A stretch of 64,000 bases of DNA, from NCBI GenBank assembly GCA_008638375.1, contig CM018048.1, forward strand, positions 899,001 through 963,000, in the 5' to 3' direction. The translations under genes were made by a program, and so were the position numbers. The DNA is from Nyssa sinensis (taxonomy: Eukaryota; Streptophyta; Magnoliopsida; Cornales; Nyssaceae). Shown piece by piece: positions 36,176-49,516 of this stretch (the first letter of the stretch is position 1; the number at the start of each line of letters is the position of its first letter). The notes beneath the pieces were generated by a model. That model did no database searches, was not told where the DNA came from, and saw only the letters and a program-made list of their open reading frames with translations.

Positions 36176-37700
36176 AGTTCCATCCACCATTTTTGTGCTA
36201 TATATTGGTCAATTTCCTCTCAAGCAGCCTTATGATTGATACACCTAGTACTTAAGCTTACCCAGAGAAGATGAGGTAGCAATAAGTTTTAAGACTCTCT
36301 CTCCATTCTAGTTAACATTAGAAAAAACCCTTCACTTACATGAACATTTTTTTTTCCTTTGAAGTTGAACAGTTTACCCAGATTCCATTTAATGGGAAAC
36401 CGCCACTTGGTTGGATGGAAAAATGTTCTTTTGTTGTTATTTGGTCCAGTTCCTTTGAAATATCTCTGTAGCTTCTTTTTATGCTAATTGCAGTTAAACA
36501 GCAACCTAGTTTGAGCTGTACCACTTGGGAAAATTTTTCTGTTCAGAATGATATTAGCCATATGCTACAAATTACTATGTTGATTACCTTTTAGCAACCT
36601 TGCTTTTCTCTGAAAGTAAATAGTTACTTCTTTTTTGGTGTTGAGTGCTGTGTACAACTCATACAACATAGAGTTCATAAACACTGTTGGTTATTTTTCT
36701 GCAATTAACCAGGAAGAAGGGCTGGAGATAACTTGTAATTCACTTCATCCTGGAGCTATTGTCACCAATCTTTTGCGTCACCACAGTTTTATTGATGGTA
36801 AACCTCTGTGCCTTTTACCTTACATCTGATTTTGCTCTCTAAAAATATATTCGGGCATATTGAGACTTGTTGGATTGCTGTGGTTCAATTCCATAAACCA
36901 AACCTGCAGGGATGCTCCATTTGTTTAGGATAATGAAAGGGTTGAGAATTTGTATCAATAAAAATTCTTTTTATGTACCTTTCTGTAATTATTGTTGTGA
37001 GAGTAATTTGTCCTACTGCAAAACTAACCAAAACTTGTAGAATTCACTAGGTAAAATCAATAAATGCTATAAGAGGTAAGGGGGATACGAGAAGGATCAT
37101 GTTATGTCAGTTCAACAGCATCTTGGATGCAATTCAAAGGAGGGATTAAAATGAAAGAGATGGTTTCTAGAAAATATGTGATGAAAATTGCATACCGATG
37201 AAATAAGACTAGTAGTAGATATAAACTCTTCCTTTTTTCCAAAAAGAACAATTTGGTAATAGAAGTGAGTGTGCCATGTAGGTCGTCTGCTAGTTTGAGT
37301 TTTATCTGGCATATTTGTAGGATCATTATTATTGAGGTAACATGCGAGGCTTGGAGTCTTACATTAGGTAATGAGTGTAACAAGGATTAATATACATGAT
37401 TGGACCCTAGATTTAATGGCTTAAGTTTTTCGGTCCAGTTGGGTGCCAATATGTATATTAAGATCTTTCCATGCAAAAATTATATTGGAAGTTCCTCTCT
37501 TGATAAAGAATGGATTACAACCTTGCTTGAATTTGATACATCATCTTTAAAATATCCCAAACATAGAATTTTTGAAAAAAAATCTTTTACTTGATATATT
37601 TGAAGTTATCTGGTTTAATATTAATGCTTTATTTGTTTCCTGGCTTGATGCAGGCATAATGAAAATGATTGGTAAATATGTGTTTAAAAATGTTCCGCAG

Positions 37701-39475
37701 GTTTGTTCTCTATTTCCATTGTAAAATTCGCAGCACAAATTCTTTGAATGAATTTTAATTCACTTACTAATTTTTTTTTTGAACTTATTTTAGAAAATAA
37801 AATTTTGAGGTTCCAAACGTGATCAAAAAATATAAATGAAATCGGAATGAACTTCTAGACAAAGTAGGATAGAATAAAAAACGAAGAATATAAATAAGAT
37901 TGGGAATGAGAAGGGAGCCTGGCACATCGCCATTCCTAGTCGTCCTCATCAGAAAGGTTGATAGCAAATGGTTCCTGCAGAATGACCAATTGCAGGAATA
38001 AGTTTACTTTCTTCTAGTTTATTCATGAAACGTCAAAGTAGTTTTATTTTGTATCAGATTGCTTTAAAACCTAAGTTGATAATACCCACATAAAATTTTT
38101 GAAATAATGCTGTAAGCACATGAAATCGTCTATCAAATCATGTTATGCCACGTGTACAAAGCAGTATGTAAAGATCAAACTATTTCTGTCAAATGAAACT
38201 CAAACACATTAGCGTAGTTGAGTAGACTGGCGAAATTTGGATCTGCCCAAACTAAGTAACGATTCTTCATCTCAAACAGAATCAGGCAAGACATATGTAA
38301 AGGATAACCAAGCAAAACTCTAGCTCGAACAATCTCACTAAATCAACCCAATCTAAATATTCTAAAATGAAAATGAATCGTAATCCCAAATAATCAGGAA
38401 TATAACCTCCATTAATAGCGTCATTTGTGATCCCATATCCTCTCATGATCAAAAAATTACTTGCAATCAATGGCAAATCCTTGTCAAGGATACTTCCTCC
38501 CCACGAAATCTCAAATAATTATCCCCACACACTGATATGCATTTCAAACCAAGATGTGTAGTCTGATCTGAAAATTGAATCTATGGTAAAATTAGATAGC
38601 AAATAAAAGATATTTCAATTGGCCTTTAATAATTAATATTTATGAGTTAATAATTTTAATAATTAATAAATTTTCAAAAATTAACTTGATTCTAAAGAAT
38701 TTTAATGTATTCAATTAGGGATTACGATTTAAGTACAATGCAGTATAAATACGTTATAATCTTATTTTTTATATAGTGAACAATATAATTGCACTTGTAG
38801 ACGTAGACATATTGTTGAATCGCATAAATTCTTTGCTTCGCTTTCTTTCTTCTTCATTAATTCTTGTTGCATAGATCATTAATTTTACAACAAGAGTTCT
38901 CCCAGCATTGAATGAAGGAGAGAAGTAAATGAGATCATGTTAATGCTTAAGCTAATCACCTTTTTTTTCTACCGTGTTAGTTGTGAGCATGGAATAAAAT
39001 TTCGTAAAATCTCATGATATATTGATCAATATATTGCAATTTTTATAATTATAATATGATATTTGAATGTGAAAAAAAAATTATAAAATATCGCACAATA
39101 TCGCATATCACGATAAATATTGTAAAAACAAATATCACAAAATTTTTAAATTTGAAAATTCTATTAATACCGCTTCCATATCGCGATATACTATATTGCA
39201 AAATATCACATTATATCACACTTTTAACTCTAATATAATTGGAACTTAACGCTTTACATTATTAATACGAAAGACTATGTATATTTAAATTTTATTTGAT
39301 TTGTATATATATTTGACCCTTATTTATGTTTATGTAATTAGATTTTATATAAATTATAGTGATTAATGTTATTTATACTCTCATAAGTGTGTATTTTTTA
39401 TTTGATTTCATACTATGTGCTTATCAAATATATATGTCAATTAATATTTCAAAAAATATTATTCAAAATTTCTAT
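37701..39475. other. Region after TIC32-like exon 7, no gene seen
   Basis: Expected to contain the TIC32-like terminal exon, but no matching reading frame is present. From about 38990 to 39240 it is very AT-rich with repeated 'atatcgc/atatcac' motifs, a degenerate low-complexity tract. Short ORFs here have no recognisable motif. Confidence 0.5.
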
Positions 39476-39746
39476 TGTTAAATGTATACTATTATAGATC
39501 ATAGATTCAGTGTATACTTAAGGTACCAGCTTGTAGTATAATCTTACCATATTCCTTTTTCTTTTTTCTTTTTCTTTTTTTGATGAATTGGTAAGGGGGT
39601 ATCCTAGGCTAGCTTATGCGTATCGCATATTCCTCTTTCCTTCTCTGTTCTTACCTTGTGTAACTCTCTTCTTATATAAGAGCTTTTCTAAGATTGTAAT
39701 AGACACATATTCAATATATAGTTCATATGTTATTCTCTCTTCAACA
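39476..39746 (+). repeat. Copia-3 5' LTR
   Basis: 271 bp, TG..CA, with a 'cttatataagag' TATA region near 39672. It carries about 70 bp near 39552-39620 that the 3' LTR lacks. Confidence 0.88.
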
Positions 39747-42700
39747 TGGTATCAGAGCCACAGTAATCAATGGCATTCTCTAACTTCTGCCATCATTCCA
39801 CCACCACTATTCCTCTCCTTCATCACACCAATCAACAAAAATGAGCTTTTGTCTGCAACCTTATTACCATAAAACAACCCAAACCTACCACCGAAATTTT
39901 CCTCGAAGAAGAAGCTACCCAAATCTGCCAACCACAGCTCCAAAACCCTCAAACGCGCCGTCAAGCTCCCCCACAAGGCACTCTACTAGTAACACGCATT
40001 CCCACGAGCCACCAACCATGCTTTCTGCAAGTGTCACGCACCCCCACGCGTGTGCCTCTTCTCTCACCTAGCCACGTGTGCCTTAGAGCAACGTCATCAA
40101 GCCATGTCACTGTCGAGTCATCCGACACATCACCCACTGGGCTCACCAACAGTTGCATCATCATACATGTCACCACTACCATATCATCTGACACGTCATT
40201 TCTAGTCCCACATAACTGCCATGTCAGCAATATTGTGTGGTCTCATATTAGACTCATGTCCACGCCATTGCCATGCTAGCCCTAGGGTTACTTAGGTTTA
40301 CTGCCGATTCACGCTTAAACTGGTTCACCTACCAGTTTTTCAAGCGCTCATTTTAGCCTCATTCTGACCGGTTCAGCGTCGGTTCAAACAGGTTCTTAGC
40401 CAATTTCGCCCTTCTGAGTTCATTTTTGGGCTTTGTTTTGATCAATTTGGTCCCTACAGTCCCTTACTGCAAGTTTTTTTTTTTTTTTTTATCAATTTCT
40501 ACCCCTATAGAACACCCAGATGCCTCCCAGCCAATCACCATCACTTTCGAAGGTTCAAATTACACTCATTGGGCTCAAGCCATGTCTAGCTTTCTTTGAA
40601 AACGCAAGCTATGGTGATAAATCATTGGTAAAATGTCACTGAACCTAAGCAAGACAAGGAAAAAACTGATGGGAAATTTCTAGAATAACTTGAAGATTGG
40701 GATAGCAAAACACTAGATCATCGTGTGGTTTCGCAATACCACTGTCTCTTCTATCAGTTTTTAGTTTGGATATTTTGCCACTGCCAAATCGATTTGGGAT
40801 TTCTTAGCGGCTTGTTACACCACTACTGATCTTGCTTACCAATATCGGCTCCTCAATACTCTTCATCATACACGACAAGAATTCGAACAATCCATTAATG
40901 ATTTTCTATCCCAAATGTACACACTTTGGGATCAATTGACACCTTCAGAACCCATATGGAGCTACACTATCGATGTTGAAAAATTTGCTACCTATCGTGA
41001 TCAACAACACTTGATTCATTTTCTTATGGCTCTTAATACTCACTTTGAGCCTATTCGAGTATCTTTGCTTCATCGGAATCCTTTTCCTACACTAGAGCAA
41101 GCCATCTCTGAACTTCTCTCTGAAGAAACTCGTATTGGTCCTCTTAGGCCCTCTTCCATATACACAGCATTTGCGCCTTTAGGCCTTCTCAACCTAATCG
41201 AAGTTCATATACTCAAAAATTTTGCAAGTATTGTCGTTTATCTGGCCATGTTTGACTCGAGTGTCTTCCACGAGTATACAGGTTTTTTCAGAAACTAGAA
41301 CCTAGCCACTATTAGGATGACTTCCCCAAAACCTCCAATCGTCAATCATGCACCAATTGGTCAAAGGGTTGAATTGGTAACCCATCAAAACTAGGGTCTG
41401 CATCATCCTTTGTTGTTACTCCTGCTAAAGGATCTCTTATACCCGATTCTTCTTCTTCATTCTTCTCTATTGCTGACCTCGAAGCAATCTTTAAACAAGT
41501 TCTTGCTCTACCATCCTTCACCACTATGTCTCCCACTTCTAGTAAGTCTTTTTGGTATTTTGATTCCGTGTTCAACAATTATATGACCTCAAATTCTAGT
41601 ATCTTTGCTTCTAAAACTTCTGGATCCCACATTTGAGCAATCCACACTACAGATGGCTCACATATGTCTGTTAGTCATATTAGAGAAATTTCCACTTCCT
41701 ATACATTCCTTCCTAACACCTATCTTATACCTAATCTCGCTCTCAATCTCATGTTTGTAGGTCAATTATATGATCTTAGACTAAATGTTATTTTCTCTCT
41801 TTCTAGTTGTTGTGTACAGGATTCACAAATAGGGAAGATCATTGGGATAGGCCATAAGGTTGGTCGCTTGTTTGAGCTCATCCATCTTTGCATTCCGTCT
41901 TCGCTCACTTCTCAACTTTCTTTTGCAGCCTTCCTCTCCACTATTTCTCTTGCAACATTTTGGCACTCACATTTGGGTCATGTTTCATCCAGTTATTTAT
42001 AAACTTTAGTTTCCAATGGGTTGTTAGGATTAGTTAAACTTAAGAATATTGATTGCCTATCATGTCAGCTTACAAAACAACCTGTTTTGTCATTTAATAA
42101 AAGTGATTTTGTTTCTTCTGCTCCTTTTTTATTTAGTTCACTCTGACATTTAGGGGCCTTCTCCTCATTATATAATGGGAGGATCCATATACTTTGTCAT
42201 TTTTATTGATGACTATTCTCGTTTTACTTAGTTATATCTCATAAAACACTGTTCAAAGTTGCCTCAAATCTATTTTGAATTTGCCCGCATAATCAAAACT
42301 CAGTTCTTTTGTTGTATCAAAGTTTTTCAAACAAATAATGCCATAGAATACAAAATCTGGTTTTTTAAACACTCTTCGTCAGAATGGTACTCTTCCTCAT
42401 AGTTTTTGCCCTAGAAATTCTCAACAAAATGGTTGTGCTGAATGCAAACACAAGCATATTTTGGACACTGTTCGGGCACTCCTTATTTCTGCCTCATATA
42501 CTAAGTGGTTTTGGGGTGAAGCTACTCTTACTGCCATTTATACCATCAACTGCCTTCCCTTTCTTGTCATCAATAATCAAACTCCATATGAACGTCTTTA
42601 TCGGGTTTCTTCTGACTATAGCGTCGTTCGCATTTTTGGTTGTGTTCGTTTTGTTCTCCTTCAACCAGATGAACGCACCAAGCTAGAACCCCAAGCTCAT

Positions 42701-42781
42701 CTTTGTTGTTTCTTAGGTTATGGAGTTGAACATAAAAGTTACAGATGTTGGGATCCCTACTCCAAGAGACTTCGCATTTCT

Positions 42782-45700
42782 TGTAATAACCCATATTTTT
42801 ACTAAGGCCTAACACTTTATGTATTCGAATGAAATTAATTTTATGAACTTATAGAAAATTAAATTGGATATTGATAGTGGTACAATTTAATATAAAAATA
42901 TAAAAAGGTTATATAATTGAATTAAATAATTCAGGTTAGAGCTAAGTTAAAATATAAATAAATATGTGACACTAATATAATAATGAAAAGTTTAATTTAT
43001 TATATATACATGACCATAACAAACCCTGACCTCTATTTTACGTATCTCAAATTCTAGAGAGGGAAAGAGAAATACTGTACTATGGACGATTAAAGAAATT
43101 TAATTTTGGAAGAAAGCATTAATGGAGGTAAGTTTATTACTTTATCAAATTAGTATGACTATTTTATTGTTATGATTTAGTAAGAAAATTTATGAATTAA
43201 TTATTAATTTTCAAAATTATAATTTCTCAAAATAAAAGGGACCATAGAACAATCAAGTTAGGGTTTGATTTTGAGTATGGATTTGATGGTCGTTGAATAA
43301 ATTGAAAATATAGTTTTGTTAGGATTTGTGCCCTCATATCCAAGACATTTTATTATTATTTAATAGACTTGATTTATTATTGAGTTTCATATTACCATAT
43401 GTTTGGATGTTACTTTATATCATGAGATGATTAGTCCTTGAATTGTCATTAGGAGTGATTCATGTGTATAAATGAGATTTATACACAGGAGATATGAACT
43501 GCTTGTATAGGCAATTCTAGAATTATTCGCGGCTATTGATAAGACTGGACATCTTATCTGCAAAGTTAAAATACAGTTAATCTTTATGTGATAAGATGGT
43601 TTATCTCAACCATCAAAGTAGTGGACTCTAGGTTATTGTATTGGTGTATTAGGAATGCACTGAACTAGATCACTATAAGAAACGCGTTATTTGGAACTGT
43701 AACCTTTAATAAGTTTCTTATTCACTATTTGCAGTAAGCTATTAATCTTGAGAGGATAATGAACTCAAGTTCTGAATAGTGATGACTTTAAGTTACCAAT
43801 GAGTGAGGTCTTTTAGATCAACACCTCGGTATCTTGGGAAGTCATTATTTAGACTGTGGGAACACATATTTTTAAGATGGAATCTACACTTTATATATTA
43901 GAGAGATATATATCACATTTCTGTTAATTCAATAGGTTAATCACTGAAATCCAGATCTGGTCTTTTTAGTAAATTGTTTATTGAAATAATGACCAATTGT
44001 AAATGATTAATAATTATTGAATTAGGTTCTTAAAATAATTAGAGAATTAATTTGACAGCATAATATGGAACCCTGATTATTAATATCCATGTAGAGGGGC
44101 CAACTACAAAAATATAGTGTATATGGGTTTATTCTATTCTACTAAGTTGGAATGCAATTTCAATTATATAGTGGAGTCAATTAAAATTAATTAGTCAATT
44201 AAAACTAATTATGAAATAATTAAGATTTAATTGATTAATTGGAAGCTAACTTAGTAGGACCCACTAGATCTCTTCTCTTGCCCTAATTAAGTTCTATATA
44301 TATGATATGTAGGGAGCCGTTTATCATAAGTTTTTATGCTAGACAAAAATAAGAGGCAGCCCACTCTCCTGCAATACGGTTTACTTAAGGAAAAAGAGGA
44401 AAAGACCTAGAGGAGTTAGAAAAGGAAGATTGCATTAATCTATTTAACAAGTCTTCTTGAACAATCAAAATTATCAAAAACAAGGTAATTTTAACCTCTC
44501 TTTTCAAGATTGTATGATTTATGTAAAGAAAAATATCCAAATAGATTTTTGAAATCGCTTCCACTGTGATTACGAACCCAACAAGTTTTATTACCCATGA
44601 AATAAGGTTTAATTCTATATATAATGTCCCTAATATGGGGATGCATTTAAAAAGATATAAAGGATCAAAGTTTTTGAAGAAAACATTGTAACCGCAAGCT
44701 TTGGATTGAGTTTTCTTTCAAGTTTGAAAGATTTAGTCTAATTATGATATATAGTTAGATAGATCTCGAAAAAAATGATCAAAATCTATATATAACTTGC
44801 ATTATTTGGATATGAATTGAGGGAGAAATTTCAAGTCAAAATTTTAAAGAAAAAACAAAAATGGTGAATTGCTCTAATTGCAGACTTTGGGTGTTAAAGT
44901 TAGGAAAGATAACCACTTTTTGCACAAACTCACTTTCAGGCCAAGGTGAGTCAGGAAAGTATGGCTCACCCCTAGTCTTAATTCGATGAAACAAGAGTCT
45001 AAATTATAATACTTGACAACCCTAACCAAGTAGTCCAGGTACCGAACTCAAAAATTTATTATATAAATTATTATTACTTTTTAATTGATAAAATCTTACT
45101 AATTTATAGAAAAATAGTAAATGAATTTTGAAAATTATGAAACTTGGTAGGAAAGTTGTATTTGATATTATGAAGTTATTGGTACAGAAAGTGAGGCTCA
45201 AAGTAATACGAATAATTAAGATTTCACTAAAGTACACCTTATTATTTACAAGTAAATTTGAGTTATTAGAAGTGTTCTCAGATTAAAGATAAGACCTTTG
45301 GATGATTAGAGAACCACGTTAGTTACATGTTTGACTGTATGTTATGAATTAAGCTTAATCGGGTAATTTTGATAAAATTCGAGAAAAATAGAAATTAATA
45401 TTTAAAAATTACATAAAAATTACATAACACTATAAGGTCATCATTTAGGTATTTTAAAGATACTTAGGCTTAATAAGTACGCGTGACACTATATTAATTA
45501 GGGCATGTATAATTAAGTCAAGTTTAGCCAATCGAACTAAGTGATTAAATATGTTATTGTGAACTATTTTAGAATTGTAATGAATTTGCAAATGACACTT
45601 TTGAAGTGCAATATGTGATTTGAAGACTTTGTTTTGAGGTAAGGGAACATACATGATATATCTAATTTTTTAAGAAATGCCAAATAAATATTTTTTTTAC

Positions 45701-46732
45701 TTCTATTCGTATGAAAATTGTTTATGCAAGTAAATGATTTCAAATTATTTTTTGTTCAAAAATATGTTTTACTATATTCTGATTGTTTCATTATCATTAT
45801 TTGGGTCAAGCAAAATTGATTGTTTGTGAAATGTGTTCTTTGTTCATTGATTAATTCGTTCATGAAAATTATTCCATTTATCGAAGTAAATTGTTTTATC
45901 GATATGATCATTATTAGATATTTGAATTATTTTAGTGTGAGTGTGAGCTTTGGTTGAAATCTATTTTGTGTCAATAATGGTTTACTACTATTGGTAGTTT
46001 GTTTGTGCCGGCAGGATACTGTCGGAGTCTGGCTCATGTTAACAAGAGTATAAATATTGTTGACTTTCAATATTGGCGACATCTGTAATTTCCACTATGA
46101 TTGGGCACCATATGTGATTATTGTGCCAATCAGGGTAAACGCTTATGCAAATTTGAAAATATTATTTGTTACCTACACTATTTGTTAATGATTTCTAAAC
46201 TGAAAAATGATATCAATTTTCATATTGTGAATATTGAAATGCTTTCAAGTGATATAAAACTTTGTAAAATGCTTCGATTTATTAGCAATTGTTTTCTAAA
46301 TTAATCGTGTTATTCGCTTGACCTATTTTAGTGTATATTATGTTATGTTACCTTACTAGGCTCTTTGAGCTTACCTCAATATTTTTTTCCATAGATGGAT
46401 AAAGATCAGCTGTGATATCTTTTAATACAAGATGCAATGCAATATATAACAATTGGAGATCAATATAGTTTCATCTATTTGTGGTTACAACTTATTTTAG
46501 TTAGAAAACTTCGAAACATGTAGTAATTTTATTTTATGAATTTTTTTATCATTTGTGCATTTGGAGACAGGTTATTTATTACTTGTTTGTGGATAGTGAA
46601 TAGTTAATTGATATTTCTTTAAAGTTTTAGAAATAATCTGATTTACTTATTAATATGCAAAAAAATTGGAGATAATTTTTATTACGGGTTTATTTATTTG
46701 AATGGTTTAGCTTTCGATTTTAGGTCGTGACA
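42782..46732. mobile_element. Gypsy-like solo LTR inserted in Copia-3, itself interrupted
   Basis: The insertion begins tgtaataaccc and ends ggtcgtgaca, and is flanked by a perfect TTTCT target duplication (42777-42781 and 46733-46737). No coding domain and no second copy of either end was found inside, which fits a solo LTR left by recombination. Subtracting the nested 1,272 bp leaves about 2.68 kb, within the range of long LTRs of Tekay/Del-type gypsy elements, whose termini look like these. The gypsy assignment is inference from the termini and from 'ttactaggctctttgagctt' near 46352. Confidence 0.75.
43317..44583. mobile_element. Solo LTR nested inside the gypsy-like solo LTR
   Basis: 1,267 bp starting tgttaggatttgtgccctc and ending tacgaacccaaca, with a perfect AGTTT target duplication (43312-43316 and 44584-44588). 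There are no internal domains and no second LTR. The termini resemble those of long-LTR plant Copia elements. It is the youngest layer of this nest. Confidence 0.82.
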
Positions 46733-48603
46733 TTTCTCGTCATGTCGTCTTTTGAGAACACAAAATGTTCTCCTATATTCCTTCATCTCACTTATCCAGT
46801 CCGCCAACACCCCCATTCTTTACTGATTCCTCTATTGATCTATTTCCTGATAAGCCTTCTGAGCTTCCTCCTATGGGTTCTCCTGAGACACCTGCTCTGT
46901 CTGTTGATCCTACCATTGACACCGATTCACCTACATCGATCTCCTCATCGGATGCCTCCATTATTGGTACTTAATCTTGCCGGTCTATGTAGGTAAGGGA
47001 AACACATGTTCATCTTCATGACTATCATTATTTTTCTACTATTTTTTCCCTACAAGAGTTTCAATCTTATCGTGAGGCCAGTTCTAACCCTCTTTGGCGG
47101 CAAGCAATGATAAAAGAATTATAGGCACTCGAGAAAACCCATACTTGCGACCTCGTCAACCTACCTCCTAACAAAAATGCTATGGGTTGAAAATGGGTTT
47201 ACAAAATTAAAATGCACTCAGATGGTTTCATTGACCGATACAAGGCCCGTCTTGTGGCCAAAGGCTTCTCTACACAAAAATATGTAATTAAGTACGAAAA
47301 GACTTTTGCACCTGTTGTTCTTTCACCTCTGTCCGTAGCTTAGTTGCAGGCACTGTTGTTAATAACTAGGGTTTATTTAAAATGGATGTGAAAAATGCCT
47401 TCTTAAATGGAGACCTTACAGAAGAAGTCTTTATGAAACCTTCTCCTAGGTATAACCATCCTCTCCACAAAGTTTGCAACCTTCGTCGTGCTCTTTATGA
47501 TCTTAAGTAGGCTCCTTATGTTTGGTTTGCCAAGTTCAACTCTATTATTGGCGACTTTGGTTTCACTTCGAGTTCTTACGACTCTGTTCTTTTCATCCGC
47601 AAGTCTGTTCATAGGACCATTTTACTTCTTCTTTATATTGATGACATGATCATCACTGGCAATGATGTCTTTGGCACTAATGATCTAAAGCAGTTTCTCT
47701 GTCAATATTTTGAAATGAAGAATCTTGGACCTCTTAGTCATTTTCTAGGTCTCGAGATTTCTTCAAATCCTGATGGTTACTATCTTTTTCAGGTCAAATA
47801 TGCTTCAGATCTTCTTGCTTGTGCGGGACTCACTGACAGCAAGATTGCTCCTTACCCTCTTGAGCTCAATGTTAAGCTTATATCATTGGATGACACCTCG
47901 ATCCATGATACCACTTTATATCGCCAATTGGTTGGGAGTCTTGTCTACCTTACTGTTACTCAGCCTAATATTACTCATGTTGTTCATATTGTGATTCGGT
48001 TCATGTTTGCCCCTCGCTCCATTCACTATGTCGTTGTTCTTTGTATTCTTTGTTATGTTAAGGGACAATGTTCCATGGCCTTCACTTTTTCACTCATTCA
48101 TCGCTTGACTTACGTGCTTACTCTGATGCTGATTGGGTAGATGACCACATTGATCGCCATTCTGTCACTGGTTTTTACTTTTTCTTTTGTACTTCTCTCA
48201 TTTTTTGACGTAGTAAGAAACAAACTGTCACTACCAGATCTAGCATTGAAGTAAAATATCATACTCTAGCAGATGCCACTCAAAAACTCCTTTGGCTTCG
48301 CTGGTTACTTGAAGACATGGGTGTGACTCACACCTCTAGCTACTATCATTCTTCATTGTGACAATCAGAGTGCTATCCAAATTTCTCAAAATAATGTCTT
48401 CCATGAGCGTACCAAGCATATCGAGATCGACTGACACTTTTTCTAACAACACATTCTCCGTGGTACTATTCATTTTCTTTTTGTTTCCTCCGCTAATCAA
48501 GTTGTTGACATTTTCACCAAAGTTCTTCTTCCTAGATGCCTTAAAGACTTAATTTTCAAACTCAAGTTGGCTTCTGTTCTACCACCTTGAGTTTGAGGGG
48601 TGA

Positions 48604-48844
48604 TGTTAGATGTATACTATTATAGATCATAGACTCGGTGTATAATTAGGGTTACTACCTTGTAGTATAATCTTAGCATATTCCTCTTTCCTTCTTTGTT
48701 CTTACCTTGTATAGCTATTTCCTTCTTTGTTCTTACCTTGTATAACTCTCTAGCTCTCCTATATAAGAGTTCTTCTAGGACTGTAATAGACACACATTCA
48801 TCACATATTCAATATATAGTTCATGTTCTCTTCTCTCTTCAACA
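48604..48844 (+). repeat. Copia-3 3' LTR
   Basis: 241 bp with the same ends as the 5' LTR and 'cctatataagag' near 48758. An internal 27-bp stretch around 'tccttctttgttcttacctt' is duplicated in tandem (48692-48745), which the 5' LTR lacks. Confidence 0.88.
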
Positions 48845-49516
48845 TTCATGATTTGATATAAATATTCATCATTTTTAAAATTAAAAAAATTATGATATGG
48901 ATATATAGTTGTAATATATCCATCAATATATCTGTATTTTGAAACATGTGATATATCCTTTTTATCGATATTTTATTCATTGATTGTGAATGAGTGGTAG
49001 GCAAAGAAAGATGTTAATAAGAGGTATTGAGTGTAGCATTACTAGTTTGGTGAGCAACCCTCCACGACTAAGTCAGATTCAATTTCAGTTTAAAACGTTG
49101 TAGCAAGCCGACCCGAGAACTAAACTCTCAAAAAAAATATTTTTAGAAGTGTATATATATATAGAAAAGATTATTAGTAAAGAGATATATATATATATAT
49201 ATATAGAGAAAGAGAGAGAGGAGATGTATTTCTATTTGTCATCTGAAAGAGAGATTGAAACGCAGTCTCTTATTCTTCCTCGACTTCTTGTTAATATTTA
49301 GAAGAAACGATTAGGATTTTGTTTGTACCAGAAAGTACATTTTTATTCTTAAAGAACTACTACATAGCGCCATTGTTGCCATAAATAGAAACCATCGAAC
49401 CAAATAAGAGATATGATAAAACATTCTACGTTTTGTTCAAAAAATGGAACAAAGCGACCAAAATATAGTACACATGGCATGGAAAATGGGGTACTCGCAT
49501 TGATCATTTTTTAACG
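48845..49516. other. Spacer between Copia-3 and the P450 3' end
   Basis: AT-rich and non-coding, with 'gatatatc' motifs like those before Copia-3 and TA/GA microsatellite tracts at about 49155-49220. The P450 3' UTR probably lies at its right end. No terminal exon of the TIC32-like gene is seen. Confidence 0.5.

Larger units (their letters stand above)
31201..37700 (+). pseudogene. TIC32-like short-chain dehydrogenase, seven exons found, probably broken
   Basis: NADP-binding SDR of the kind annotated as short-chain dehydrogenase TIC32, chloroplastic (inner-envelope import regulator in pea). Exons by eye: 31201-31306, 32706-32937, 33194-33273, 33899-34052, 34207-34285, 36713-36797, 37654-37700, totalling 783 nt (261 codons). 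Seen: start [20 protein letters not shown], cofactor motif IGASSGIG (35-42; the usual leading Thr is Ile), NNAG (114-117), the NLSSGGH serine region near 170 and catalytic YGQSK (198-202). Two defects: the exon 3 acceptor reads GG where AG is expected (33192-33193), and after exon 7 the terminal 55-60 codons of the family are not found up to the P450 locus. Introns carry several SINEs. A rare non-canonical acceptor or a distant last exon could rescue it, but a decayed copy is more likely. Confidence 0.8.
40520..48590 (+). pseudogene. Copia-3 gag-pol pseudogene, split by insertion
   Basis: A gag start is at 40520 and a UBN2-type gag region near 40915-41160. The integrase zinc motif (WHSHLGHV) is at about 41960. 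The integrase C-terminal region runs through 42780, where the nested insertion begins. Coding similarity resumes at 46738 with a Ser/Pro-rich linker, then reverse transcriptase from about 47060 with an intact YIDD at 47634-47645, and RNase H to 48590. Stops and frameshifts occur in gag, integrase, reverse transcriptase and RNase H. Confidence 0.86.
39476..48844 (+). mobile_element. Copia-3: Copia retrotransposon interrupted by nested LTR insertions
   Basis: The 5' LTR 39476-39746 and 3' LTR 48604-48844 share ends tgtta..cttcaaca. Directly after the 5' LTR, 39747-39759 is a perfect tRNA-iMet primer site (tggtatcagagcc); a purine-rich tract (gagtttgaggggtga) precedes the 3' LTR. The element spans 9.4 kb, of which 3.95 kb (42782-46732) is a later insertion. 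Flanking bases tctat and ttcat are only similar, so the target duplication is decayed or absent. It lies between the TIC32-like gene and the P450. Confidence 0.92.

Noticed and set aside
45022..46304. Open frames inside the gypsy-like solo LTR
   Set aside because: AT-rich with no retroelement or host domain; they would be expected by chance in a long LTR.
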